64,000 nucleotides of DNA from the NCBI RefSeq assembly GCF_014324365.1, contig NZ_QEIG01000008.1:496001-560000 (forward strand), written 5' to 3'. Made by a program: the position numbers and the translations under genes. The notes beneath the pieces were generated by a model. That model saw only the letters and a program-made list of their open reading frames with translations, ran no database searches and was not told the origin of the DNA. This stretch comes from Algoriphagus sp. AK58. Lineage in GTDB: Bacteria; Bacteroidota; Bacteroidia; Cytophagales; Cyclobacteriaceae. Below, piece after piece: positions 36,014 to 45,094 of this stretch (its first letter is position 1; each line of letters opens with the position of its first letter).

Positions 36014-37915
36014 ATGCAATTTCCCTCCCTTGATCGCCTAAAAGAAGAAAGCCTAAAAGCTGCTCTTCGATTTCCGTTCAGTCTGCTCAGTTCTATCTTA
36101 GCCACGCTATTATCGGTTTACCTGATCGAAATAGACACATTTGAGGACAACCTGCCTTTGCTTCACTTGCTACTTACGCTGGCATTGGGGATTCCTCTTT
36201 TTTTTACCCTTGAAATTTTCACCGAGAAAATCAAACTCGGTTTCGGCAAAAAGATCCTCTTCTGGGGATTGGGTATATTGGCGCTGGTACTGATTTACCT
36301 GAGTTTTCCGGCGGATAATTTTCCCGGAAATACGCGCGCCCCCTACATCCGATACCTTGTTTACAATCTCGCCCTTCACCTGACGGTGTCTTTTGTGCCT
36401 TTTTTGGAAAAGGGAAAACTGGAAGGCTTCTGGAATTACAACAAGACCTTGTTTATCCGAATCGTAATGGCCGTGTTCTTTTCACAGGTCATCGGCACAG
36501 GTATCACGCTGGCATTTGGAGCTTTGGATCTTCTTTTTGATGTCAAAACGAGTCCCAAAACCTACTCTGAAATATTCGTCTTGACTTATGGAATTTTCAA
36601 CACTTGGTATTTTTTGGCAGGTATTCCAAAGGATTTTGACAAAGAATCATCCACTGGCACTTATCCCAAGGGGTTGAAAATCTTTACCCAGTTTATCCTG
36701 ATTCCACTTTTACTGCTCTACTTGGCTATTTTATTTGCCTACGGCGCCAAAATCATATTCACTTGGGATTGGCCTCGTGGCATCGTCACTTATTTGATTG
36801 TCGCCATTTCTGTCTTGGGGATTTTCACGAATCTGCTTCTTTTTCCCTATCAAAAAGAAAAGGAGGGGGGATGGATCAAAGGCTTTTACAAAGCCTTTTA
36901 CTACCTGCTGATTCCACTCACTGCACTCTTGTTTATTGCCATCTGGATTCGGATTGAGGACTATGGACTCACCGTCAACCGCTACATCATCGTATTGATG
37001 GGGATTTGGTTGGGGTTGATTTCTCTCTACTTTATCCTTGGGTTTAAAAGCATCAAAACTGTCCCGATCTCTCTTGCCGTGGCCATGATATTAGCTTCTT
37101 TCGGGCCTTGGGGCATGTTTTCCTGGAGCGAAAGAAACCAAGTTCAACGCTTGGAAAACATCCTGACCGAATCAGGAATCATCGAAAATGGCAGAATCAA
37201 AAATGAGGTTTCCTGGGAAAAATCCTCCGACTCCACTCTCATCGCCTCATCCAAACGGGAGCTGAACACCCTGCCAAAAGATCAACTGAATGAGGTCAAT
37301 TCGATCATACACTACTTGGAAAGCTATCATGGCATGGAAGCTCTTTTCCCTTGGATCGCGCCAGAAACGGCCGACTTCTTTGAATCAAACCAAATCATCG
37401 AGCCAAGCCCTGCACAGCTGATGGCTGAAACACTGGGCATCAAGTACCTTTTGCCCTACAACACCTACGATGATGGAGAATCCGCATCCAACGAGTACAC
37501 CGAATTCTCTTCCATCCCCTCAGAATCCCTTGAGATCAGGGGCTACGATTACCTGATTCGATTTGTGATCTATCCTAGCTATGAGCGAGGCGAGGTAGAA
37601 GAGCTACGTACCGGGCCGAATTATTCCTTTACTAAGCCAATCGCTATTGACGAGAACCTGACATTGACCTGGCAAGGGCACGAAATCAACCTTCAATCAG
37701 CGGCATTGATCCAATCTCTCTCCCAAAAACACGGAGGAGGACTCCATCCTTCACTCCCTCAGGAATCCTTGACTCAGCTGGTGAAGGAGGACAGTTTGGA
37801 GATCAAAGTGGTCTACAGAAAGATCGGATTCAATAAAGTGAAAGATCAGAAAGCACGCTATGACCGACTGAGTGGACTGGTGTTGATCAAAAAAATCGAC
37901 CCTTCTGTGCCCTAA
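36014..37915 (+). CDS. DUF4153 membrane protein
   Basis: This 633-residue inner-membrane protein has about ten helices in the first 370 residues and a C-terminal soluble domain of about 250 residues. The DUF4153 core is visible as FWNYNKTLFIRIVMAVFFSQVIGTGITLAFGALDLLFD. The soluble part has YLESYHGMEALFPW and YDYLIRFVIYPSYERG, which fit the Bacteroidota versions of this protein. The function is unknown. It is 76 bases downstream of proA and could be read from the same transcript. Confidence 0.9.
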   Translation: MQFPSLDRLKEESLKAALRFPFSLLSSILATLLSVYLIEIDTFEDNLPLLHLLLTLALGIPLFFTLEIFTEKIKLGFGKKILFWGLGILALVLIYLSFPADNFPGNTRAPYIRYLVYNLALHLTVSFVPFLEKGKLEGFWNYNKTLFIRIVMAVFFSQVIGTGITLAFGALDLLFDVKTSPKTYSEIFVLTYGIFNTWYFLAGIPKDFDKESSTGTYPKGLKIFTQFILIPLLLLYLAILFAYGAKIIFTWDWPRGIVTYLIVAISVLGIFTNLLLFPYQKEKEGGWIKGFYKAFYYLLIPLTALLFIAIWIRIEDYGLTVNRYIIVLMGIWLGLISLYFILGFKSIKTVPISLAVAMILASFGPWGMFSWSERNQVQRLENILTESGIIENGRIKNEVSWEKSSDSTLIASSKRELNTLPKDQLNEVNSIIHYLESYHGMEALFPWIAPETADFFESNQIIEPSPAQLMAETLGIKYLLPYNTYDDGESASNEYTEFSSIPSESLEIRGYDYLIRFVIYPSYERGEVEELRTGPNYSFTKPIAIDENLTLTWQGHEINLQSAALIQSLSQKHGGGLHPSLPQESLTQLVKEDSLEIKVVYRKIGFNKVKDQKARYDRLSGLVLIKKIDPSVP

Positions 37916-37967
37916 CTCACCAAAGGCAGCCAAGTGATTCCTTTAGCTTTGCCTAAAATCAAGCACT

Positions 37968-38387
37968 ATGAACAAATTCATTCTACCTGTTTTCGCATTT
38001 GCACTAGCGGTAAGTTCTTGTGGCACGGACAAAACTAGCACGCAAACCACAGAATCTGCAGCCAGTCAAACCACCGTCATCAACCTGACTGCAAAAGAAT
38101 TTTCGGAGAAAAGTCCATCGGGCACTGTGATCGATGTCCGTACTCCGGGAGAAGTGGCCCAAGGCAAAATTGAAAATGCTGTCGTGATTGATTTTTACCA
38201 GCCGGATTTTTTGGATCAGGTAAGCAAGATTTCCAAAGACCAAGAAATCTACCTCTACTGTGCCGTAGGTGCAAGAAGTGAAGAAGCCGCCCGTATGCTT
38301 GTGCAGCAAGGATACACCAAAGTCTATCACCTTCAGGGCGGAATACAAGCCTGGCAACAAAACGGCTACCCCATCAGTCAAAACTAA
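37968..38387 (+). CDS. Rhodanese-domain lipoprotein
   Basis: This 139-residue envelope protein has a lipobox (AVSSCGTD) and one rhodanese domain. Its active-site loop CAVGARS has the Cys at residue 98, with VIDVRTPGEVAQGKIENAVVID at the start of the domain and YHLQGGIQAWQQNGYPI at the end. Such domains move sulfur to thiol acceptors, cyanide or proteins. The physiological partner is unknown. TAGCTTTG at 37944-37951 matches the -7 element, but without a good -33. It is followed by a strong terminator. Confidence 0.93.
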   Translation: MNKFILPVFAFALAVSSCGTDKTSTQTTESAASQTTVINLTAKEFSEKSPSGTVIDVRTPGEVAQGKIENAVVIDFYQPDFLDQVSKISKDQEIYLYCAVGARSEEAARMLVQQGYTKVYHLQGGIQAWQQNGYPISQN

Positions 38388-38409
38388 TTAGACCTCTACT
38401 TAAAACCTC

Positions 38410-38444
38410 AGGGCCGATTCATGGGAATTCGGCCCTTTTCTTTT
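38410..38444 (+). terminator. Terminator after the rhodanese gene
   Basis: AGGGCCGA and TCGGCCCT form an 8-bp perfect stem at 38410-38417 and 38429-38436, followed by TTTCTTTT. Confidence 0.88.
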
Positions 38445-38521
38445 GACTGAAAATCCGCTGGTCGAAAAGGATTTGGTGACTTGGAATTTTCTTTGAAACT
38501 TATTCCAAATCACCCACAGCC

Positions 38522-40945
38522 ATGAAACAGATCCTTTTGGCAGGATGGACAGGCTTTCTGATCCTTGCCTCGCTTACGGTTTTTTCCCAAAACCTCTCCA
38601 TCCACGGACTCCATCAGCCTGTGGAAGTCTATCGGGACTCGAGTGGAATCAACCATATTTTTGCCCAAAACGAACACGATCTGTTCTTTTCCCAAGGCTA
38701 TCTTGCGGCCAAGGATCGGCTTTTTCAATTTGAACTCTGGAGAAGACAGGCGACAGGAACTTTGGCTGAAATCCTGGGCGAACGCGAACTGGACCGTGAT
38801 CGCGGTGCTCGACTTTTTAGGTTCAGAGGAGATAAAAATAAGGAGCTCAACCATTACCATCCCCGAGGAGAGCAGATCGTGGATGCCTTCGTGGCCGGAG
38901 TCAATCAATACATTTTGGAAGCCAGAAACACTCCGGAAAGCCTCCCGATAGAATTTAAAATGCTTCAGATTCTTCCTGAATTTTGGACTTGGGAGGTGGT
39001 GATTTCACGACATCAAGGGCTTCTAGGCAATTCTCCGGAAGAGCTCAACATCAGCCGAATTGTAAGCCTGATCGGGGAGGAAGAGACCAAAAAACTTTTC
39101 CATTTTCATCCCAATGAACCTGATTTGAATTTAGACCCAAGCATTCCAAAAGAACTGCTTTTCAAAAACATCCTTCAGCCTTACCAAGCTTTTCGCGCAG
39201 CGGTGGTTTTCAAACCAGAGGATATTCAACCCGAGTTTAGAAAAAACCAGGCTGAGTTTGAAAAGACACTTGCCGAGTGGAAAGCTGAAACAGATTTCAA
39301 CTTGGAGGCCGATGCCTTTGCCATGGGAAGCAACAACTGGGTGGTCTCAGGGAGCAAAACAGAAAGCGGCTTTCCCTTCATGGCCAATGACCCTCATCGT
39401 CTTCAGGCAGTGCCATCCCTACGCTACTGGGTACATCTCAACGCTCCGGGCTGGAACGTCATTGGAGGTGGCGAACCTGTCATCCCAGGAATTTCCATAG
39501 GACACAATGATCATGGGGCATGGGGACTGACAATTTTTTCCACTGACTTTGAAGATATCCGGGTTTATGATCTTCATCCGGAAGATTCAGAAAAATATTG
39601 GCATAAGGGGCAGTGGCACAGTTTTCAACTCATCAGAGACAGCATCCAAGTAAAAGGGAAGGGAAAAATTCCTGTTATCCACAGGTTTTCGGTTCATGGA
39701 CCGGTGACTTTCATAGACCATGAACTTAAGAAAGCGGTAGCTTTGGAATGTGCCTGGCTGGAGTATGGCGGCGCACCTTACCTGGCCAGTCTCAGCATGA
39801 ATCAGGCAAAAACTTGGGAAGAATTTCAGGCCGCCTGTACCCTCAATCATGTACCCGCTGAAAATATGATCTGGGCAGACCGGCAAGGAAATATCGGTTG
39901 GCAAGCCACCGGTATCCCACCTATCCGAAAGGAATTTTCTGGCTTGGTCGCCACACCGGGTGATGGCAGCAAAGAATGGGAAGGCTATCTACCCATCAGT
40001 AAACGACCCTCTTCCGTAAACCCTACTAAGGGTTTTATTGCCACCGCCAACGAAAATGTAACGCCCCGTGAATACCCCTTCCCCGAGGCTTTGGGCTTTG
40101 AATGGGCAGATGACTTTCGCGGAAAACGAATTGCGGAAGTGTTGAGCCAAGACCGAAAATTCACGCTGGAAGAAATGGGCAGACTGCAAAATGACTATCT
40201 GGCCCTCCCTGCGAGGACACTTGTCCCCTTCCTTCGCACGCTAAGTTTCTCCGATCCTCAGGCAGATTCCTTGCGAAGGACCTTGCTTACTTGGGATTTT
40301 CGATTGGAGAAAAACTCCATTCAAGCCGGCATCTATGTCATGTGGGAAAGAGACCTTCGATCCCGAATCAGCGACCTGGTAGTGCCAAAGGAAGTTGCCC
40401 CCTATTTTGGGAATGCTTCCCTGACCCTCATTTTGGATTGGATGGAGAATCCAGAAAAAATCTTTGCCTCTAATCCTGAAAAAGCCCGAGATGAGGTGCT
40501 TCAAAAAAGCTTTGAAAATGCCATGGCTACTCTCCGAGTTAAACTGGGCGAGGATGTGAACAATTGGCAATACGGTCAGGCAGCCTACAAACACGCCTTG
40601 ATTCGGCATCCATTATCCGCAGCCGTAAACGACGATTGGGAGAAAAAACTAAACCACGGACCTCTCCCCCGAGGAGGGTACAGCTTTACCCCTGCTGCCA
40701 ATGCCTATGGGGACAACAATTCATCCGGGGCATCCTTTCGGATTTTGGTAGATACTCAGGATTGGGAGAAAACCCAAGGCATCAATACCCCAGGGCAAAG
40801 TGGAAATCCTGAAAGCCCATTCTATAGCAATCTTTTTCCGATTTGGGCTAACGATGGTTTCTTCCCTGTCCATTTTGAGAAATCAAAAATTCAAAAATCA
40901 GCTTTTGAAAAATCGGTCCTTCAACCTGCAAGCCAAGGGAATTAA
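38522..40945 (+). CDS. Penicillin acylase family N-terminal nucleophile hydrolase
   Basis: This 807-residue exported enzyme has a signal peptide (LASLTVFSQNL). It belongs to the S45 family, whose precursor is cut so that a Ser becomes the N terminus of the beta chain. The alpha part has RDSSGINHIFAQNEHDLFFSQGYLAAKDRLFQFE. The cleavage and nucleophile site is AMGSNNWVVSG, with Gly269-Ser270. NDPHRL and the beta-chain His/Asn region GHNDHGAWGLTIF follow. Members cleave amide bonds of beta-lactams, acyl-homoserine lactones or other N-acyl compounds; which one is not clear. Between the halves lies an ordinary spacer region. It is monocistronic and ends in a bidirectional terminator. Confidence 0.94.
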   Translation: MKQILLAGWTGFLILASLTVFSQNLSIHGLHQPVEVYRDSSGINHIFAQNEHDLFFSQGYLAAKDRLFQFELWRRQATGTLAEILGERELDRDRGARLFRFRGDKNKELNHYHPRGEQIVDAFVAGVNQYILEARNTPESLPIEFKMLQILPEFWTWEVVISRHQGLLGNSPEELNISRIVSLIGEEETKKLFHFHPNEPDLNLDPSIPKELLFKNILQPYQAFRAAVVFKPEDIQPEFRKNQAEFEKTLAEWKAETDFNLEADAFAMGSNNWVVSGSKTESGFPFMANDPHRLQAVPSLRYWVHLNAPGWNVIGGGEPVIPGISIGHNDHGAWGLTIFSTDFEDIRVYDLHPEDSEKYWHKGQWHSFQLIRDSIQVKGKGKIPVIHRFSVHGPVTFIDHELKKAVALECAWLEYGGAPYLASLSMNQAKTWEEFQAACTLNHVPAENMIWADRQGNIGWQATGIPPIRKEFSGLVATPGDGSKEWEGYLPISKRPSSVNPTKGFIATANENVTPREYPFPEALGFEWADDFRGKRIAEVLSQDRKFTLEEMGRLQNDYLALPARTLVPFLRTLSFSDPQADSLRRTLLTWDFRLEKNSIQAGIYVMWERDLRSRISDLVVPKEVAPYFGNASLTLILDWMENPEKIFASNPEKARDEVLQKSFENAMATLRVKLGEDVNNWQYGQAAYKHALIRHPLSAAVNDDWEKKLNHGPLPRGGYSFTPAANAYGDNNSSGASFRILVDTQDWEKTQGINTPGQSGNPESPFYSNLFPIWANDGFFPVHFEKSKIQKSAFEKSVLQPASQGN

Positions 40946-40972
40946 GCCCTATTCCATGGGTGATCTCCTTTC

Positions 40973-41017
40973 AAAAAACAAGAGTGCATTCCATCCTGGG
41001 AATGTCCTCTTGCTTTT
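40973..41017. terminator. Bidirectional terminator
   Basis: CAAGAG-(T)-GCATTCC and GGAATG-(TC)-CTCTTG form an interrupted stem at 40979-41012, with an A-run to the left and CTTTTT to the right. It serves the convergent penicillin acylase and GreA-like genes. Confidence 0.82.
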
Positions 41018-41472
41018 TAGTAAACATCCCGTATCTGATACCTCACCCCTCCATAATCAAAAGTGTCTCCCTTAGTCTTTCCTTTCATGACATGATAAAT
41101 GGGAGCTTTGGTGGAAATTCCAAAAAGTGACTGACCATTGACTTCCAACAAATCCACTGAGGTAGAGACGAAAAAGATGCGCTGATCTGTCACCACCACG
41201 GCTCCCAATTCTACTTTTTCAGACACCTTTTCCTCATCGATTCCTTCCAAGGTCATGAGTTCATTTTTGAGAAAAACCAATTCATGCTCCATTCGAACCA
41301 GCATTTCGTTTCGCTCGGCACCTCCCCGATGTTCCTGACTGGCTATTTCCTCACGAGCGATAATCTCCCCTTTTAGATTTTCGATTTCTTTTTCAAAATC
41401 AGAAATGATCAATTGCTGCTTGATCAGGCTGGCATGAAGCATACTGGCTTTGGAAATTCGGGCGTCTGTCAT
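41017..41472 (-). CDS. GreA/GreB C-terminal domain protein with N-terminal coiled coil
   Basis: This 151-residue cytosolic protein has an N-terminal helical coiled coil (residues 1-85, KASMLHASLIKQQLIISDFE and onward). A GreA/GreB-type C-terminal domain follows (VELGAVVVTDQRIFFVSTS, then LFGISTKAPIYHVMKGKTKGDTF). Bacteroidota relatives are sometimes misnamed as 3-oxoacyl-ACP synthase. GreA-like proteins insert their coiled coil into the RNA polymerase channel to restart stalled transcripts. This one is the right size, but the acidic tip residues are not obvious, so it may regulate rather than cleave. Confidence 0.82.
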   Translation of the reverse strand: MTDARISKASMLHASLIKQQLIISDFEKEIENLKGEIIAREEIASQEHRGGAERNEMLVRMEHELVFLKNELMTLEGIDEEKVSEKVELGAVVVTDQRIFFVSTSVDLLEVNGQSLFGISTKAPIYHVMKGKTKGDTFDYGGVRYQIRDVY

Positions 41473-41551
41473 GGCTAGATTGGATTTATCCTGCTCAATA
41501 CTAGCATCTTATCTACATTAAAACCATGACCAATGTCACGTAAATACCTGA

Positions 41552-41588
41552 AAAAAAACGGGAACCAATTTCTTGGCTCCCGTTTTTC
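41552..41588. terminator. Terminator between minus-strand genes
   Basis: AACGGGA(A)CCAA and TTGG(C)TCCCGTT pair around loop TTTC at 41558-41585, flanked by an A-run on the left and T-run on the right. It fits the end of the Gfo/Idh gene at 41611. Confidence 0.85.
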
Positions 41589-41610
41589 TATCAATAAAGG
41601 AAATGCTGCA

Positions 41611-42708
41611 TCAGATCAGCACGCGTTTTCCGGTTTTGGCACTTTCCAAAATAGCCTCCACGATGCGAATATCTCTCAGGCCTTCTTCGCCCGGTACGGG
41701 CATGGGCTTTTTGCCCAAGATCGCCAAGGCATCCTGATCCATTTGATTGGCTTGTTGCCAAGGTATTTGGTAGGGAAAATTGATTTCTCCTAAGGGGCTT
41801 TTTCCCTTGTTACCAGAATAACCAGAAAATGGAGCAATTTCCACTGCACCATTTTCACATTGGACCGTGAGGTAATTTACATTTTCAAAAAAGCTGGTTT
41901 TGATCTTTCCGGTCACACCATTGGGGAATTCTAATTCGGCTTCTACGATTTCTCCCAAACCATTTTTATAAATCTCAGGCCTTTCGGTCCAGACCTTTGC
42001 AGATTTTACCGCAAGTGGTTCCATCTGAGTTCCGAGTCGAGCTCCCTGAATAGAATATACCCCCATGTCATAGATCACGCCTCCCCCCATCTCCACTTTC
42101 TGCTTCCAGTGATCAGTTCGGTTTTCCCGATATCCGGCAGCACAATCCACCGATTTTATCTTGCCGAGTTTTTTGTTTTTGATGAGGTCCACATACGCTT
42201 TGGTGTTAGGTTCATGTTGACATCGGTAGCCAATAGAGAGACTCACCCCATGTTTCTTGCAGGCATCAATCATTGCCTGACAATCCGCTACGGTCACCGC
42301 CATGGGTTTTTCGCACCACACCTGTTTCTTGGCGGCAGCAGCCCTTTCCACATACTCGCGATGCATCGAAGGAGGCAAAACCACATAGACCACGTCGATA
42401 TCCGGATTGTCCTTGATGGAGTCGAAGTTTTGGTAGTTGTAGATGTTTTTTTCCGGGATATTGTATTTGGTCTTCCAGGCTTCTGCCTTGGAAGGGGTTC
42501 CGGTAACAATACCAGCCAAATAGCAATGCTCGGTCTGCTGAAGAGCCGGCGCCAGCAAATCAGTGCTGTAATAGCCCAAACCGACCAAGGCTATTCCGAG
42601 TTTTTCTTTTCTTAAAGGTTCGGCACATGCCAAAAGGCTAGAAGGAGAAAGCAAGCCCAAAGAACCGGCCAATCCCAGGGTTTTTAGTGTATCACGTCTT
42701 GAAGTCAT
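41611..42708 (-). CDS. Gfo/Idh/MocA oxidoreductase, glucose-fructose oxidoreductase-like
   Basis: This 365-residue exported oxidoreductase has a Tat-like leader (SRRDTLKTLGLAGSLGLL) that ends in a possible lipobox (SSLLACAE). The Rossmann motif GIALVGLGYYSTDLLAPAL, VVLPPSMHREYVERAA, the catalytic EKPMAVTVADCQ and YRCQHEPNTKAYVDL are close to those of glucose-fructose oxidoreductases. Compared with the family member at 31072 it is shorter and lacks the Cys cluster. The sugar substrate is unknown. It stands alone, divergent from the HbpS-like gene. Confidence 0.93.
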   Translation of the reverse strand: MTSRRDTLKTLGLAGSLGLLSPSSLLACAEPLRKEKLGIALVGLGYYSTDLLAPALQQTEHCYLAGIVTGTPSKAEAWKTKYNIPEKNIYNYQNFDSIKDNPDIDVVYVVLPPSMHREYVERAAAAKKQVWCEKPMAVTVADCQAMIDACKKHGVSLSIGYRCQHEPNTKAYVDLIKNKKLGKIKSVDCAAGYRENRTDHWKQKVEMGGGVIYDMGVYSIQGARLGTQMEPLAVKSAKVWTERPEIYKNGLGEIVEAELEFPNGVTGKIKTSFFENVNYLTVQCENGAVEIAPFSGYSGNKGKSPLGEINFPYQIPWQQANQMDQDALAILGKKPMPVPGEEGLRDIRIVEAILESAKTGKRVLI

Positions 42709-42829
42709 AGGAAAAAGGTTTAAAAGAGTAAGTTAATCGGTTAGGTATTCAAAAAACCGGTATAACTTAAGAATCAGAAGAAAAACCTGCAAAAAGTTTT
42801 AATTTGATCTATAACCAAACCTAATATCC

Positions 42830-43285
42830 ATGAAAAAGCTACTGTTTATTTTGCTATTTATTTTACCAATTCTGTCTTTCTCTCAGACCAAACCTTATCT
42901 GACTCTTGCTGATGCACAGCGGATTTCGGACGCAGCAGAGGCGAAGGCCAAGGCAGAAGGATGGAATGTAGTAATTGCCATTTTGGATGATGGAGGTCAT
43001 TTAGTATCTCTTCGAAGGATGGACGGAGTGCAAATCGGATCCGTAGAGGTAGCTCAGGCAAAAGCGAAATCTGCCGTTTATTTCAAAAGATCCACCAAAA
43101 TTTTTGAAGATGCCATGAAAGGAGAAGGAGGAAGCCGAATCGCCACACTGCCTAACGCGGTGGGAGTAGAGGGAGGCTTGCCTATTTTCAAAGACGGGGT
43201 GATCGTAGGCTCAATTGGGATTTCAGGTGTCACTTCCGCTCAAGATGGGATCATTGCCCAAGCCGGTCTGGAGGTATATCGATAG
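42830..43285 (+). CDS. GlcG/HbpS family exported protein
   Basis: This 151-residue protein has a signal peptide (FILPILSFSQTKP) and the GlcG/HbpS fold: LADAQRISDAAEAKAKAEG, VVIAILDDGGHLVSLRRMDG, GSVEVAQAKAKSAV, and GGLPIFKDGVIVGSIGISG. The family includes the haem-binding HbpS of Streptomyces and GlcG of glycolate operons; many members are simply annotated as heme-binding. Haem ligands cannot be confirmed by eye. It stands alone, 112 bases before an aspartic protease gene on the same strand. Confidence 0.92.
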   Translation: MKKLLFILLFILPILSFSQTKPYLTLADAQRISDAAEAKAKAEGWNVVIAILDDGGHLVSLRRMDGVQIGSVEVAQAKAKSAVYFKRSTKIFEDAMKGEGGSRIATLPNAVGVEGGLPIFKDGVIVGSIGISGVTSAQDGIIAQAGLEVYR

Positions 43286-43396
43286 TCTCAAAAACCTAAA
43301 TCTAAATAACCTCTCCCAAACCTATAATTCTGCACTTGAAAAGAACATAAAACTGCAACTCCTTTCTTTTCGTTTGGCATCAAAAAGTATCCCATC

Positions 43397-44542
43397 ATGA
43401 GCTTGGCAGCCAAACGGATTTTGTTTTTCGTACCGATCATATTTCAACTCTTCACGGTTTTCGGGCAAGAAACCGTGAGCACTTTCCCATTTCATCTGGA
43501 GTCCGGCCTATTGGTTTTTGAGGGCAAAATGGATGGTATTCCCACCCAATTTGCCTTTGATACCGGGGCAGGAATGGGAATGGCCAACTCGCTCAGTGAG
43601 CTAAGTGGAAAACTAAAAATCAAAGGCAAAAAAATCAATCTTCGCGACTCTAACAATCAACTTCAAAAAGTAAAGACAGGACTAACCAAGGAACTTGAAA
43701 TAGGCGGAATAAAAATCCCCCAAGTCCGAAGTCTGATCAATGACATGGACTTCCTCTATTGCATGGACTTTTACCTCCTGGGACAGGATGTGATCAAGCA
43801 ACTCAATTGGGAAATTGATTTTGAAAAACACCAGATCCGGGTCTCTAAAGAACCATTTTCCTCAGATCCTTCTTGGAAAAAGCTTCCCATCCAATACAAA
43901 GGAAACCGGCCATTTGTAAGCCTGAGCTTTGCAGGACGGACATTTCCGGATGCCTTGGTAGATTTTGGGTATGTGCATGTCATGGATTTCCCGGATCATT
44001 TGCCGGAAATTCAGCCTTTTTTGAACCTCAAGGACAGTCTCGGACTGAGTAATCCCAACATCACCACCTCGATGGGGGCATTGAGTCAAAGCACCTATCC
44101 CACACGATCCATATGGGTAGACAGCATGATGATCAGCGGTGAAATGTTTCTCCGAATTCCTGTCGATTTTGAACAAAGCTCCTATCCAAAAATCGGATTA
44201 GGTTTTTTTGAAGCCCTAACCACCAAAACCATCCTTAATCACTCAGAAATGGCCTATTACCTTGAGTTAAAGCCCAAACCGGAATTCAAAGAAACTACGC
44301 ACATCGGGGTGATGTATCAAGACGGCAAACTAATTCTATCCTCCAAGCCTCAAGGCCTCACACCCAAAGATGCTCTTCTGGAAGTAGGAGAAGAAATCCA
44401 AGCCATCAATGGGTTTTCAGCCATTGACTTTAAGGGTTCATGTAGCTATTTCAAGTGGTCTGTCCTGCAAAATCCAAGTCGAGTGGAGTTAGTAAAAATG
44501 GATGGAACCAAACTCGTATTTGAAAAAATCTCCATGAGATAA
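43397..44542 (+). CDS. Retropepsin-like aspartic protease with PDZ domain
   Basis: This 381-residue exported protein has a signal peptide (FQLFTVFGQE). A single-domain aspartyl protease follows: the catalytic FAFDTGAGMGM near residue 55 and a second strand pair (KTGLTKELEIGGIKIPQ) as in bacterial retropepsins. A second, degenerate repeat appears at SFAGRTFPDALVDFGYVHVMD, where the motif reads DFG rather than DTG. The C terminus is PDZ-like (LLEVGEEIQAINGFSAIDF). It probably acts in the periplasm or at the cell surface. The substrate is unknown. The mobile-element-like sequence begins 20 bases after its stop. Confidence 0.88.
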   Translation: MSLAAKRILFFVPIIFQLFTVFGQETVSTFPFHLESGLLVFEGKMDGIPTQFAFDTGAGMGMANSLSELSGKLKIKGKKINLRDSNNQLQKVKTGLTKELEIGGIKIPQVRSLINDMDFLYCMDFYLLGQDVIKQLNWEIDFEKHQIRVSKEPFSSDPSWKKLPIQYKGNRPFVSLSFAGRTFPDALVDFGYVHVMDFPDHLPEIQPFLNLKDSLGLSNPNITTSMGALSQSTYPTRSIWVDSMMISGEMFLRIPVDFEQSSYPKIGLGFFEALTTKTILNHSEMAYYLELKPKPEFKETTHIGVMYQDGKLILSSKPQGLTPKDALLEVGEEIQAINGFSAIDFKGSCSYFKWSVLQNPSRVELVKMDGTKLVFEKISMR

Positions 44543-44561
44543 ACCTCTTTTATGTCAAAAA

Positions 44562-45077
44562 GAGGCTATCTCATAAGTACTGTTTGTCACATTGAGCACT
44601 TGACCAACGAGAATTGGGCAGATCGAAATGTGGTCTGGATCATTAGAATCGGCCTTCGACACCGCTACCAATGACGGATTTCTTTTTATTCTGCAATTAT
44701 TGAGTATTCGAAATTTAATTCTGGAATTAGATAAGGCTAATACTATTCATCATTTGATTCTCAACAACAAGCTTTTGAAGCATTTTTTCTTTCGTTCTTT
44801 TGGCTTGATCCAAAAGATCCAAAAGGTCAAGATAGGGCAAAAACGAGAGTTTTTGAGCCAGTAAGTGCGGCAGGAAGCTCCAGCCGCACAAGGCCGGACG
44901 CTAGCCCGCTGCTGTGTCAGCCCGCCCGCCTATCCGATCTGTGTTTAGTGATCAATAAAAAAACAATTCAAAATGTAAAATGGGGTGTGAGTATCAAAAA
45001 AGCCTGTTATCTCTCTTTTGTAAATCTCAATTTTTCCATCTCAGACTGACATTAATGCCCCTTTATGAAACAGCCTC
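44562..45077. mobile_element. Element of 516 bp with terminal inverted repeats, no transposase
   Basis: The left end GAGGCTATCTCATAAGT (44562-44578) and the right end, read in reverse complement GAGGCTGTTTCATAAAG (45061-45077), agree at about 14 of 17 positions. Ends starting GAGGCTGT are typical of IS1182/IS5-type transposons in Bacteroidota (from memory). No transposase frame lies inside, only a 78-codon open frame at 44628-44864 without recognisable features. It contains a hairpin (44865-44889). No clear target duplication is seen. It is best read as a MITE-like element or the remains of an insertion sequence. Confidence 0.55.
44865..44889. repeat. GC-rich hairpin inside the 516-bp element
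   Basis: GTGCGGC and GCCGCAC form a 7-bp perfect stem around an 11-base loop. It begins a GC-rich stretch (44865-44935) that stands out from the AT-rich surroundings and may be a separate insertion. Confidence 0.6.
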
Positions 45078-45094
45078 ATAGATTTCTTTGCCAT

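Noticed and set aside
44628..44864. Small gene inside the 516-bp element
   Set aside because: The 78-codon frame has no domain, begins without a plausible initiation signal and lies within a likely non-coding element.
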